This document shows positions 16,211 to 24,890 of a stretch of 64,000 nt of DNA, one piece after another. Both the position numbers and the translations under genes were made by a program. A model generated the notes under the pieces. That model was not told the origin of the DNA, searched no databases, and was given only the letters and a program-made list of their open reading frames with translations. Origin of the DNA: SHZL01 sp031362985 (GTDB lineage Bacteria; Pseudomonadota; Gammaproteobacteria; Xanthomonadales; SZUA-36); assembly GCA_031362985.1 (NCBI GenBank), contig JANLTO010000087.1, positions 4,878-68,877 of the forward strand, given 5' to 3'. Position 1 is the first letter of the stretch, and each line of letters starts with the position of its first letter.

Positions 16211-17389
16211 CTAGCCGGCAGGCAGGCCTGATGTCTTGCGCGTGGAACGCAGCCACGCGATGAGCGGCACCGGCAGGTAGAGCACAAAAAAGCCAAAAAC
16301 CAGCAGCGCCATGCGGTCCGCTCCGAACCAGTCCATCCCTGCACCAACAACGAACGGGCCCAACAGGATTCCGCCCGCCCAACTGGCGGTAAACGTCGTG
16401 CTGGCAGCAGCCAGCATCGGGCCTTTGAAGCGCTCACCGAGCAACATCAGGCCTAGAGCGTAAATCATTCCCTCTACCCCGCCAAACGCGAAGGCGAACA
16501 CTTGTGCCAGCACCGGATAGGCCAGCACATGCGGCATTGCCAACAAACCCAGCATCGTGAGCACCACGCAGCTGAGCAGCAAACCAAGCCGATTGACATG
16601 ATCAGCCAGCCAACTCAGCGGCAGGATCAATACCGTGCTGCCGACGCCAATCATGGTCAGCAGCCACAAAGCAAAATTCTCGCTGATACCCAGGCTCAAG
16701 CCAAACAGCGGGAAAAATGTCACCTGTGATTCAATTGAGGCGGCGCACACCAGGTTGGTCAGCATAATGAGGGGTGCGAGCATGACCATGCCCCAGACTC
16801 CGGCAGGAGTTTCGCCTGTGAACGGAGTGAGGTGGTGGTCACGCGCGGCAAACAATGGAAATGCGGCGCAGAGGATCAATGCACTGGTGCTGTAAAACGG
16901 CAGCATCCCCTCGGAGCCGGTTGCGACCAGCAGCAAGGGACCCAAGGCGTACCCGGCCGAACCCAGCGAACTGTAGATGCCGATGACCCGGCCGCGCGAA
17001 CTTTCCACGGCCAGGTCATTGATCAGGGTTTCACTGGAAACCCACAGCATGGCGTTAAATGCGCCAATGAGAAAGCGCAGTGGAAACCAGAACCATACAT
17101 TCGGCACCAGGCCAGCCACGATGAACAGAAGGGCCAACGTGACGGCCGCCGTCTGCATCAGACGCGCGGGAGCAAAACGGCGCATCAGCTTCGGTGCCAG
17201 TGGCGCCATCAGGAGGATGGCTGCGGCCTGGCTCATGGTTGACAGCCCGATCAGGGTTTTGCTGATCCCCTGTCCATCCAGCACCAGCGCCATGAGGGGA
17301 AAGGTGATGCCGTACACCAGGTTGACGGCCACCATCGCAGCAATAACGCCGGCCAGACTGCGCCAGCGATGGGTGTAGCCGGGTGTCAT
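16211..17389 (-). CDS. MFS transporter
   Basis: 392 residues with about 12 hydrophobic helices. Between helices 2 and 3 LAPKLMRRFAPARLM stands in for the MFS motif A loop, and helix 4-5 carries RFLIGAFNAMLWVSSETLINDLAVESSRGRVIGIY, typical of the YcaD/quinolone-type branch. Convergent with the TPR gene and 21 bp upstream of the SDR stop. Substrate unknown. Confidence 0.88.
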   Translation of the reverse strand: MTPGYTHRWRSLAGVIAAMVAVNLVYGITFPLMALVLDGQGISKTLIGLSTMSQAAAILLMAPLAPKLMRRFAPARLMQTAAVTLALLFIVAGLVPNVWFWFPLRFLIGAFNAMLWVSSETLINDLAVESSRGRVIGIYSSLGSAGYALGPLLLVATGSEGMLPFYSTSALILCAAFPLFAARDHHLTPFTGETPAGVWGMVMLAPLIMLTNLVCAASIESQVTFFPLFGLSLGISENFALWLLTMIGVGSTVLILPLSWLADHVNRLGLLLSCVVLTMLGLLAMPHVLAYPVLAQVFAFAFGGVEGMIYALGLMLLGERFKGPMLAAASTTFTASWAGGILLGPFVVGAGMDWFGADRMALLVFGFFVLYLPVPLIAWLRSTRKTSGLPAG

Positions 17390-17410
17390 GTAGGGACTTT
17401 TCCGCCAGGC

Positions 17411-18148
17411 TCAGGCGCTATTGCCGCCATCAATGGGAATGGCCGCACCGGTAATCTGGGCCGCGGCAGCAGAAGCAAGGAACAGCGTCAGGGCAGCAAC
17501 CTCATCCACGCGCGTTACCCTGCCTGTGGGGATTTGGCGGCCATAAACTTCCAGCGCTTCGTTCACTGGGATTCCGTCAACCCGTGCTTCCTGTTCCAGC
17601 ATCGGGGTATTCACATCCCCCGGGCACACCGCATTGATACGGATTCCTTCGGCTGCATGGTCCAGGGCCATGGCTTTGGTCATCAGCACCAGGCCACCCT
17701 TGCTGGCACAATAAGCGGCAGCCTTGCGCCCGCCCCTGATGCCCCAGTCGGACGCAATATTAATAATGGCGCCGCGACTGATACGCAGATACGGCAGCGC
17801 TGCCCGGCTCAGGTAGAACGGCGCATCAAGGTTCACAGCAATGGTTTGCCGCCATTCCTCATCGCTGGTTAATTCGGTTTCGCGACGAAAATAAATGCCG
17901 GCATTATTCACCAGCACATCGATTCCGCCATACAGTTGCACACAATGCTCCACCAGGCTGCCACAAGCGCCTGCCGTGGCCAGATCGCCAGTCCAGGTCG
18001 TGACGCCAGGCAACTCGCGCTCCAGCTGCTCAAGACGTGCAGCATTGCGCCCTGCGGCAAGCACAGCGAATCCGGCCAGGGCAAAAGAACTGGCGATGGC
18101 GTGTCCAATTCCGGAGCTCGCTCCGGTCACAATGGCGATCCTGGGCAT
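17411..18148 (-). CDS. SDR family oxidoreductase
   Basis: 245 residues of a classical short-chain dehydrogenase: TGASSGIG cofactor loop near the N-terminus, NNAGIYF, the catalytic Ser region INIASDWG, YCASKGG for the YxxxK pair (tyrosine and lysine), and PGDVNTPM after it. Uses NAD(P)H; substrate not evident. Likely co-transcribed with the MFS gene downstream. Confidence 0.9.
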   Translation of the reverse strand: MPRIAIVTGASSGIGHAIASSFALAGFAVLAAGRNAARLEQLERELPGVTTWTGDLATAGACGSLVEHCVQLYGGIDVLVNNAGIYFRRETELTSDEEWRQTIAVNLDAPFYLSRAALPYLRISRGAIINIASDWGIRGGRKAAAYCASKGGLVLMTKAMALDHAAEGIRINAVCPGDVNTPMLEQEARVDGIPVNEALEVYGRQIPTGRVTRVDEVAALTLFLASAAAAQITGAAIPIDGGNSA

Positions 18149-18412
18149 ACACTTTTTCCCCGCTGGTGCTTGATTCGACCGCTCTGGCTGTCTCTAAATT
18201 TCCTGCCTGGAGCTTGCGGGCATCATACCAGCGTCCGCAACACGGCTTTCACACGCTGACGTCAAGGTGACAAAATTCGGCAATATCGCGTCCATTCTGT
18301 CCATTGCACTTTAGTGAAATAGCCAAAAAAGCCTGGAGCCTCGATTGTTTTTTAGTATTTATATTAATGACTTACAGATTAATACTGCGTCATCTTCCAT
18401 GCCGGTCAAATC

Positions 18413-18429
18413 TTGGCACGGTTTCTGCA
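18413..18429 (+). promoter_or_regulatory. Sigma-54 (RpoN) promoter
   Basis: TTGGCACGGTTTCTGCA fits the -24/-12 consensus TGGCAC-N5-TTGC with one mismatch (CTGC), and GG and GC are exactly 12 bases apart. It lies 75 bp before the start of a small gene at 18504. The surrounding 18149-18503 (355 bp) holds no gene; upstream of the promoter is AT-rich DNA (18340-18395) with a TTAATGACTTACAGATTAAT repeat-like stretch that could bind an activator. Sequence match is strong; use is untested. Confidence 0.7.
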
Positions 18430-18503
18430 TTAATCAACCTGCAGGTAAGACATGATAGTTGCAGATTTTGTCAGGAAGCACCACGACCAGGAGGGTTCAC
18501 AGC

Positions 18504-18728
18504 ATGTCACACACCACGATCAAATTAACCGTATTCCGCGTAGAGAAATTGCAGTGCATGGGCGGCGCAGGCAGGAGTAGTCCTTTTCGCATCACCGTGT
18601 ACGAAGGCGCAACCCTGGGACATGCGGGATCCGTGGCTGAAGAAATGCTGGAAGCCGCCAACCATGACCGTTTTGCACACCATGGACACATTGGCTTCAA
18701 GCGCTTGCTGACCATGCTCGGGATGTAA
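18504..18728 (+). CDS. Small hypothetical protein behind a sigma-54 promoter
   Basis: 74 residues (MSHTTIKLTVFRVEKLQCMGG...) starting at an ATG with a good AGGAGG site at 18491-18495. The N-terminal half is strand-like and basic; the rest has a helix-rich AEEMLEAANHD and a histidine pair HHGHIGFKRLL. No signal peptide or membrane helix. I recognise no family. The sigma-54 promoter suggests control by nitrogen supply, motility or a stress activator. Confidence 0.7.
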   Translation: MSHTTIKLTVFRVEKLQCMGGAGRSSPFRITVYEGATLGHAGSVAEEMLEAANHDRFAHHGHIGFKRLLTMLGM

Positions 18729-18889
18729 CTTCTCACCCCTGCCTCCAACCAGCCGCTGCCCCGGCTGCGACAGACAACCATTCGTCACCGCGATTTGCTA
18801 GACTCTCTGCAGACACCATACCAGGCACATGACCGGAAGCAGCGCAGCTGCAACGCGCGGCCAGCGGCTGCAATCACAAGTGAGGAAGT

Positions 18890-20008
18890 TTGGGCGAATT
18901 TCTGACACTCGAGAAAACAGGCGACACCCTGAAGGTCAGCCTGCGCAACAATTGGCAGTTTGCCAATGTTGCTGCATTTCAGTCCGAACTTGATGCTATC
19001 GACCCCAGCGGCTGTAAAGAGATTGACTTTGTCTGCGGTGGCTTGAAGGAATTTGACCTCTCGGGCGCATGGTCCTTGTATGACAAGTCCCTGGACCTGG
19101 AGGAGCAAGGATACAAATCCGATTTCCTCGGATTCAAGGAATCACACCTCAAGTTCGTGCGCCACATCATCGACGTTGCTGCGGTCAATGAGTACGACCC
19201 GGATTTCTTCAAGCCCGTCCCCCGACACCTGGTCAGGAAGCAGCTTGAAAAGATTGGTGCTGCGGCCATGCGCGGCTTCGATTCCCTGGGCTATATTACC
19301 GAGTCCATCATGGATGGATGTCGCAATCCCAGCAGGCTCATGGTGGGTGAAACGCTGCGGCAAATTCATGAAACCGGATTTCGGGCCATTCCCATCGTCG
19401 TGGTCGTCACGTTCCTGATGGGAGTTGTACTGGCTTACCAGGGTGCCAGCCAGCTGGTGGATTTTGGCGCCACCATTTTCGTTGTCGACCTGGTCAGCAC
19501 CTCGATATTCAGGGAACTTGGCGTTTTGCTCGCAGCAATCATGGTCGCCGGCCGCTCCGGCTCGGCGTTTGCCGCCGCCATCGGCACCATGAAACTGAAC
19601 GAAGAAATAGATGCCTTGCGGGTCATGGGCCTGAACCCCAACCAGATTCTCATTCTGCCGCGGATACTGGGCCTGACCATTGCCATGCCGTTCCTGACCG
19701 TGTTTGCCAATATTTCGGGGCTGGCAGGCGGCGCTTTCATCTGTATCATGACTCTGGACATGAGTGTGGTGCAGTTCTACCAACGGGTCGCAGGCTCGGT
19801 GGCCATGATGGATTTTTGGGTCGGCCTCATCAAGGCGCCATTTTTTGCCATACTGATTGCCGCCACCGGCACCCTGCGTGGCATGCAGGTGACCGGCTCT
19901 GCGGAAGAATTAGGTCGACTGACCACGCTCGCCGTGGTGCAATCCATTTTCCTGATCATTATCGCCGACGCTTTCTTCACCGTTCTTTTTAACCGGATGG
20001 GCGTTTGA
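18890..20008 (+). CDS. mlaE: MlaE-type ABC permease with fused STAS-like domain
   Basis: 372 residues, longer than E. coli MlaE (260) because a soluble STAS-like domain of about 115 residues (LEKTGDTLKVSLRNNWQF) precedes the permease, as in several MCE operons. The permease carries HETGFRAIPIVVVVTFLMGVVLAYQ, the strongly conserved ELGVLLAAIMVAGRSGSAFAAAIGTMKLNEEIDALRVMG, and five hydrophobic segments. It sits in the inner membrane and pairs with the ATPase and MCE protein downstream to move phospholipid between membranes. The start is a TTG with GAGG just before it. The stop is followed at once by the ATPase ATG. Confidence 0.9.
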   Translation: MGEFLTLEKTGDTLKVSLRNNWQFANVAAFQSELDAIDPSGCKEIDFVCGGLKEFDLSGAWSLYDKSLDLEEQGYKSDFLGFKESHLKFVRHIIDVAAVNEYDPDFFKPVPRHLVRKQLEKIGAAAMRGFDSLGYITESIMDGCRNPSRLMVGETLRQIHETGFRAIPIVVVVTFLMGVVLAYQGASQLVDFGATIFVVDLVSTSIFRELGVLLAAIMVAGRSGSAFAAAIGTMKLNEEIDALRVMGLNPNQILILPRILGLTIAMPFLTVFANISGLAGGAFICIMTLDMSVVQFYQRVAGSVAMMDFWVGLIKAPFFAILIAATGTLRGMQVTGSAEELGRLTTLAVVQSIFLIIIADAFFTVLFNRMGV

Positions 20009-20812
20009 ATGGCTCCGCAAGCAAACACAGTAACCAGCCAGCCCGCTGCCAGCGAGCAGCAATACGACCACATTATCCAGATCAGGGACCTGGTGAACAC
20101 CTTTGGCAAACAGTTGGTGCACGACAAACTTTGCCTCGATGTGCGACGCGACGAGATCCTCGGCGTGGTCGGCGGTTCCGGCACCGGTAAATCGGTGCTG
20201 CTGCGCAGCATACTTGGCCTCCATCGGACCAACGACGGCACCATCACCGTGCTGGGCCACACGATACGCTACCTTCAGCCGGGACCATTCAGGCAATGGG
20301 GAGTGCTGTTTCAGGGGGGCGCACTACTCTCCGGGCTAACCGTGCAGGAAAATGTTGAACTGCCCATAGCTTTGCATTCAAACATGTCGCGCGAAAACCG
20401 GCGTGAACTGGCCTGCCTGAAGATATTCATGACCGGCCTGACTCTGGAAGCCGGCGCCAAATATCCGAACGAACTTTCCGGCGGCATGCGCAAGCGTGCA
20501 TCGCTGGCCCGGGCGCTCGCACTGGACCCGAAAATCCTGTTCCTGGATGAGCCCACGGCAGGGCTGGATCCCATAGCCGCCACGGAGTTCGATAATCTGA
20601 TAACGTATCTGCAACAAAACCTGGATCTTACCGTGGTAATGGTGACTCACGACGTGGACAGCTTGTTCAATATCTGTGACCGGATTGCCGTCCTGATCGA
20701 CGGTGGGATCGTGGTTGATACACCCCAGCGCATAGTCCATCACCCCCATCCGTGGGTCCAGTCGTATTTTGGCGACCCCAGGGCAGCACGAGCCCGGGAA
20801 GCGGCTACCTGA
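20009..20812 (+). CDS. mlaF: MlaF-type ABC ATPase
   Basis: 267 residues. Walker A GGSGTGKSV, the Q loop VLFQGGALLSGLTVQENVELPI, signature LSGGMRKRASLARALA and Walker B ILFLDEPTAGLDP, then the H loop VTHDV. The LSGGM and GLTVQENV variants are those of MCE-system ATPases. It powers the lipid transporter whose permease is directly upstream; the adjacent MCE gene starts one base after its stop. Confidence 0.93.
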   Translation: MAPQANTVTSQPAASEQQYDHIIQIRDLVNTFGKQLVHDKLCLDVRRDEILGVVGGSGTGKSVLLRSILGLHRTNDGTITVLGHTIRYLQPGPFRQWGVLFQGGALLSGLTVQENVELPIALHSNMSRENRRELACLKIFMTGLTLEAGAKYPNELSGGMRKRASLARALALDPKILFLDEPTAGLDPIAATEFDNLITYLQQNLDLTVVMVTHDVDSLFNICDRIAVLIDGGIVVDTPQRIVHHPHPWVQSYFGDPRAARAREAAT

Positions 20813-20813
20813 A

Positions 20814-21749
20814 ATGTTCAAAGGCAACGTCAACTTCGCAGTAGGTTTGTTTCTCAGCGTGGCATTAGCCGGTGTGGCCGGACTTGGCATGTGGCTGGCT
20901 GGCAGCAAAGGCAACGAGCCGATGCTGCACTATTCCCTGCTGTTCGAAACCGAAATCAGCGGACTGGCTGTAGGCGGGCCGGTTTACTATCTGGGCGTAA
21001 ATGTTGGCGAAGTAACAGCTACGGAATTGGTGCCCGGCAACCCAATCAGGGTGCGCGTGGATGTAAAAGTACTCGAGACCACACCCATAGACAGCGGCTC
21101 CACCGGCAGCCTCATGTCACAGGGCATAACCGGTGTGACCGTGATCAATATTTCAGGAGGCCCGGGTGACCAGGAGCCTCTCCAGCAAACTGAAGGCTTC
21201 GAGTATCCCCTGATCCCGGTAAAGCAAACCGGCCTGACCGCGCTGCTGGCAAATGCCCCGCAAACCATCAGCAAGCTTAATGACCTGCTCGACCAGGCCA
21301 ACCTGTTGTTGGGCGAAGAGAATCGGGCGTCCATCACAGCCATGTTGCACCACCTCGATTCCCTTAGCGGCGACCTGGCAAACGAGGGCGACACCATAGC
21401 GGAACTGCCGGCGGAACTGAAAACCCTGCTGCAGGACGCGAGAGTGACACTGGCATCTGTCCACGACCTGGTGGTATCAGTGCAGCCGGACGTAGAAGGC
21501 ACCATGTCCCATCTCAACGAGGCTAGCGCCAATATCACCACCTTGAGCGCACGCGTGGACGCCCTGCTGGCAAAAAACGATGCGGAACTGGATCACTTTG
21601 TTCAAAATGGCCTCGGCCAGGTGCCGGAACTGATCCTCGACCTGCGTACTACCTTGCGCAACGTGCAAAAACTGCTGCGACAACTGCAGGAAAACCCGTC
21701 CCAACTGATATTTAAATCGCCCGACGATGCAGTGGAGGTAAAACCCTGA
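20814..21749 (+). CDS. mlaD: MCE-domain protein, MlaD-like
   Basis: 311 residues. One N-terminal helix (VGLFLSVALAGVAGLGMWLAG) anchors it in the inner membrane. The MCE domain follows (about 35-125: VGGPVYYLGVNVGEVTATELVPGNPIRVRVDV). A long alpha-helical C-terminal region (about 140-300) resembles the PqiB/YebT style more than the short E. coli MlaD (183). It forms the hexameric lipid channel ring. I chose 20814, one base past the ATPase stop, over an earlier in-frame start that overlaps the ATPase. Confidence 0.9.
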   Translation: MFKGNVNFAVGLFLSVALAGVAGLGMWLAGSKGNEPMLHYSLLFETEISGLAVGGPVYYLGVNVGEVTATELVPGNPIRVRVDVKVLETTPIDSGSTGSLMSQGITGVTVINISGGPGDQEPLQQTEGFEYPLIPVKQTGLTALLANAPQTISKLNDLLDQANLLLGEENRASITAMLHHLDSLSGDLANEGDTIAELPAELKTLLQDARVTLASVHDLVVSVQPDVEGTMSHLNEASANITTLSARVDALLAKNDAELDHFVQNGLGQVPELILDLRTTLRNVQKLLRQLQENPSQLIFKSPDDAVEVKP

Positions 21750-22376
21750 ATGCACACGCAACGGAAAACTGCGCTCTGGGTTGCCGTAATGGTGACCTGC
21801 CTGCTCACCGCCTGTGGTAGCTTGCTGGAAAGCGGTAAGCCTGCACGCCAGGTCTACCTGCTGCAAACTCCAACCGCTCCGACGCATGCCCCGGCAGAAA
21901 ACCCGGCGCCGACTCTGGTCGTAGCGGTCACTGCCGTGCCCGGAATGGACTCAGACCTGGTGCAGGCACTGGGCAACGACGCGCAGCTAAGCCCGGTAGC
22001 CAATGCGCATTGGCCGGATAACCTGCCGGAAGTGTTTGCTTCCATCGCCCGTCACTACCTTTCGGATTCAGGAAAATTCACGTCCGTCCGCCAGGGCACC
22101 ATCGCGCGACCCGACCAGTGGCTGCTGGAAATCGAAATCACAGCGTTCCACGGAACCATGGGTGCCGGTAGCAGCATCACCGGAGTGGTGCTGGAATTGC
22201 AGGGCATGCTGAACTGCAACAAAGAGAACCATGACCTGTCCATCAAACAACAGGCGGGTACTTCCGGTGACAGCCTGTCCGCCCTGGTCGCCGCTCACCA
22301 ACAGGTATTGGATGCGGCATTACGTGATTTGCCCGACCAGGTCATCCAGGTCTGCGCGGAGAACGGGCGCTCCTGA
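21750..22376 (+). CDS. ABC-type transport auxiliary lipoprotein (PqiC-like)
   Basis: 208 residues beginning MHTQRKTALWVAVMVTCLLTAC, a lipoprotein signal with the lipobox LTAC. The mature part has the family layout, with RQVYLLQTP and then a C-terminal alpha/beta region (VVLELQGMLNCNKENHDLSIKQQ). It starts directly after the MCE gene stop. Members sit on the outer membrane and dock the MCE ring. Last gene of the four-gene operon; 17 bp later another gene follows on the same strand. Confidence 0.82.
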   Translation: MHTQRKTALWVAVMVTCLLTACGSLLESGKPARQVYLLQTPTAPTHAPAENPAPTLVVAVTAVPGMDSDLVQALGNDAQLSPVANAHWPDNLPEVFASIARHYLSDSGKFTSVRQGTIARPDQWLLEIEITAFHGTMGAGSSITGVVLELQGMLNCNKENHDLSIKQQAGTSGDSLSALVAAHQQVLDAALRDLPDQVIQVCAENGRS

Positions 22377-22393
22377 TCCTGAAAGCATGCTGC

Positions 22394-23452
22394 ATGTTTA
22401 AGTTCGCCCAATTTCTTGCGCTACGGTGGTCCGTCAGCGCGGCTGTGTTATTTCTTGCCCTCGCCCAAGCCCCGGCGCTCCTGCAGGCCGCCACGTGGGG
22501 CGCCATTGATATCGCCGGCCAGAAAATCCAGCCGGGGCAGACCAAACGATTTCCCTACGGCAGCGAAACCAGTTTTGAAAGCGCCTATCTCGATGCCCCG
22601 GTTTTCGTAGCGCGCGGAACGCGGCCCGGGCCCGCTTTATGTATTACTGCCGGCATTCACGGTGACGAAATTAACGGTACTGAAATCGCTCGACGGGCGT
22701 TCAGTTGGATCGATCCCACCGAACTGGCCGGGACAGTGATCGTGTTTCCCATGGTCAACGCGGCCGGGGTGCGTAATGGCAACCGCTACATGTCCGATCG
22801 TCGCGACCTGAATCGTGAATTCCCCGGACGCTCAAACGGTAGTGCCACGGCCATCGTTGCCCACATCCTGTTCTCCGCAATTACGGGCCACTGCAATAAC
22901 CTTATTGACCTGCATACCGGATCGTTCAGTCGCAGCAATCATCCGCAAATCCGGGTTTCCGGGAGCGACCCGGCGGCACTGGAGTTAGCCCGTCATTTTG
23001 GCGTGGGCATTGTTACGATTAGCGTTGGACCGTCCGGCAGCCTGCGCCGCGCAGCCAGCGATGCCGGCGTTCCGGCGATAATTTATGAGGCCGGTGAACC
23101 TTCCCGCTTTGACCTGGAGCAGATTGCATCGGGGGTCACGGGTATAGAGAGCGTAATGGCCTTCCTGAAGATGACCAACGGCGCTGTGGCCGTGGAAATC
23201 CCCGAATCGCGCATCTACATCAAGACGGCATGGGTGCGAGTACCGTTCGGCGCTGGCGGATACTTCTTTCCCAAAGCCGAACTGGGACAAATCGTTAACA
23301 CCGGCGACATCCTCGGCATCATCATTGACCCCTTGACGGACCGGCAGACTGAAATCCTGGCCACCACCAGCGGCGAAGTCATCGGCATGGCGGCGGCCCA
23401 GATTGTTCTTTCCGGTTATGCGCTGGTAAATCTTGGAGTGGACCACCGCTGA
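22394..23452 (+). CDS. Succinylglutamate desuccinylase/aspartoacylase family protein, exported
   Basis: 352 residues with an N-terminal signal peptide (hydrophobic VSAAVLFLALAQAPALLQA). Zinc carboxypeptidase-like motifs: HGDEINGTEIARR (H-x-x-E ligands), DLNREFPG, and DLHTGS with the third ligand, then the glutamate region VPAIIYEAGEP. Family members cleave N-acyl amino acids. A close relative lies at 55984. Whether the 17-bp gap places it in the MCE operon is open. Confidence 0.85.
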   Translation: MFKFAQFLALRWSVSAAVLFLALAQAPALLQAATWGAIDIAGQKIQPGQTKRFPYGSETSFESAYLDAPVFVARGTRPGPALCITAGIHGDEINGTEIARRAFSWIDPTELAGTVIVFPMVNAAGVRNGNRYMSDRRDLNREFPGRSNGSATAIVAHILFSAITGHCNNLIDLHTGSFSRSNHPQIRVSGSDPAALELARHFGVGIVTISVGPSGSLRRAASDAGVPAIIYEAGEPSRFDLEQIASGVTGIESVMAFLKMTNGAVAVEIPESRIYIKTAWVRVPFGAGGYFFPKAELGQIVNTGDILGIIIDPLTDRQTEILATTSGEVIGMAAAQIVLSGYALVNLGVDHR

Positions 23453-23464
23453 CCGGCGGGGTGA

Positions 23465-24691
23465 TCATTGTTCTTCCTCATACACCTGCGAAGCGGTTTG
23501 CACGGCAGTCAGTGCCTCGGTAAATGGCACGTGCTGGTCCATCGGAGCCCTTGCGCGACGTTGCTGCCGCACGATCACAAATATACAAACCAGTAAGTGA
23601 GTGATGGCGGTATACAGGTAGAGTACGCTGTTCCCCATCAGGGTCATCGCCCCGGCAGCGATCGAGGGGCCAATGATGGCGCCAATTCCATACATCAACA
23701 GCAGCCCACCCGATACCATCACGTACTCGCCCTCTTCAGCGTAGTCGTTGGTGTGCGCGACTGCTACGGAGTTCATCGGAAACGCCAGAGCTCCCCATAT
23801 GCCACTGAGCACAATGAGTTGCGCCGTGGACAGCATCCCATACGTGAGCCACAGCGCGACCCCTACGGCTGCGCACAGAAGGCCAAGAACAGAAATCACG
23901 ATGCGGCGGTCCACCCGGTCGGACCAGAATCCCAATGGCAGTTGGCCTGCTGCCCCGCCGATTACTGCCCCAGTCATGAAACCGGCAGCGAGCGAAACCT
24001 TATCGGAAATGCCTGCGGTGTATAGCGGAGCGAGTGCCCAGAACGCGCCATTAGCCAGGCCGGTTGCGAAACAGACCACCATTCCCGTGTGGGAAATCTC
24101 GAGCAAGCGGCGAAAATCGAAGCGCACCGCTTCGTTGTGGCATGGGGTGGGCGATGTGGACATGACTACCGGTAGCGCCGCCAGTGACACCAGCACCGAG
24201 GCAATGGCGAAAATAGCCATGTCAGTCGGGTCATACAGTGCCGTCAACTGCTGTCCCACGGCCATCACTGTCATGCTGATGAATACATAGGCCGAAAAAA
24301 CGCCGGCGCGATTCTCATTGGTGGACTGTTCGTTCAGCCAGCTCTCAATAACCACGTACAAAACTGCAAAGCAAAAGCCCGTTGTAAGACGCAAAATCCA
24401 CCATATCCATGGATCCAGCCATAAGGCGTGGAGCAACGGCGTAGCGGAAGCCACTGCTGCCATGGCGGCAAACACGCGCACGTGCCCCAACTTTTGCACG
24501 AGGCGAATACCGCGCAGGCAGCCCACGGTAAATCCCAGGAAGTACGCGCCACCCATCACACCAATGGCCATCGTGGAGAACGACTCCATGGTGGCACGCA
24601 CCGGCAACAGCGTAGACTGCAAGCCTTGCCCGGCCAGGAGGATGGCTACCCCCAGGAGCAAGGTGCCAACAGGTGCGAGTGAACGTATCAT
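23465..24691 (-). CDS. MFS transporter, YcaD-like
   Basis: 408 residues, about 12 helices. GVMGGAYFLGFTVGCLRGIRLVQKLGHVRVFA and YVVIESWLNEQSTNENRAGVFSAYVFISM are the signature regions of the YcaD branch. It is convergent with the aspartoacylase gene. The last 30 residues are cytoplasmic and charged. Substrate unknown. Confidence 0.85.
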   Translation of the reverse strand: MIRSLAPVGTLLLGVAILLAGQGLQSTLLPVRATMESFSTMAIGVMGGAYFLGFTVGCLRGIRLVQKLGHVRVFAAMAAVASATPLLHALWLDPWIWWILRLTTGFCFAVLYVVIESWLNEQSTNENRAGVFSAYVFISMTVMAVGQQLTALYDPTDMAIFAIASVLVSLAALPVVMSTSPTPCHNEAVRFDFRRLLEISHTGMVVCFATGLANGAFWALAPLYTAGISDKVSLAAGFMTGAVIGGAAGQLPLGFWSDRVDRRIVISVLGLLCAAVGVALWLTYGMLSTAQLIVLSGIWGALAFPMNSVAVAHTNDYAEEGEYVMVSGGLLLMYGIGAIIGPSIAAGAMTLMGNSVLYLYTAITHLLVCIFVIVRQQRRARAPMDQHVPFTEALTAVQTASQVYEEEQ

Positions 24692-24737
24692 GGTATGTAA
24701 TCATTGCCGGAAGTGGCTTTGCTGTCCACAATTAAAG

Positions 24738-24762
24738 AAGCTCTGAATAAATCAGAGTTTCC
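24738..24762 (+). repeat. 25-bp hairpin repeat, copy 1
   Basis: Contains CTCTGA-ATAAA-TCAGAG, a perfect 6-bp stem (24741-24757), and is identical over 25 bases to copy 2 at 27014-27038 in the same orientation. The two copies flank the metalloprotease and membrane-protein genes. The family of the repeat is unknown to me. Confidence 0.85.
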
Positions 24763-24890
24763 CTACGCGATTTTCTTGGGTAATTGCGGCCAGCCTTGCA
24801 CTCCGGCGGTTTTCGCATAAAAATGGAACTGTCCAAACAACAAGCGCCAATTCCTAAGCAACAGCGGGTTTGCACCCTGTGGAGCACTCT

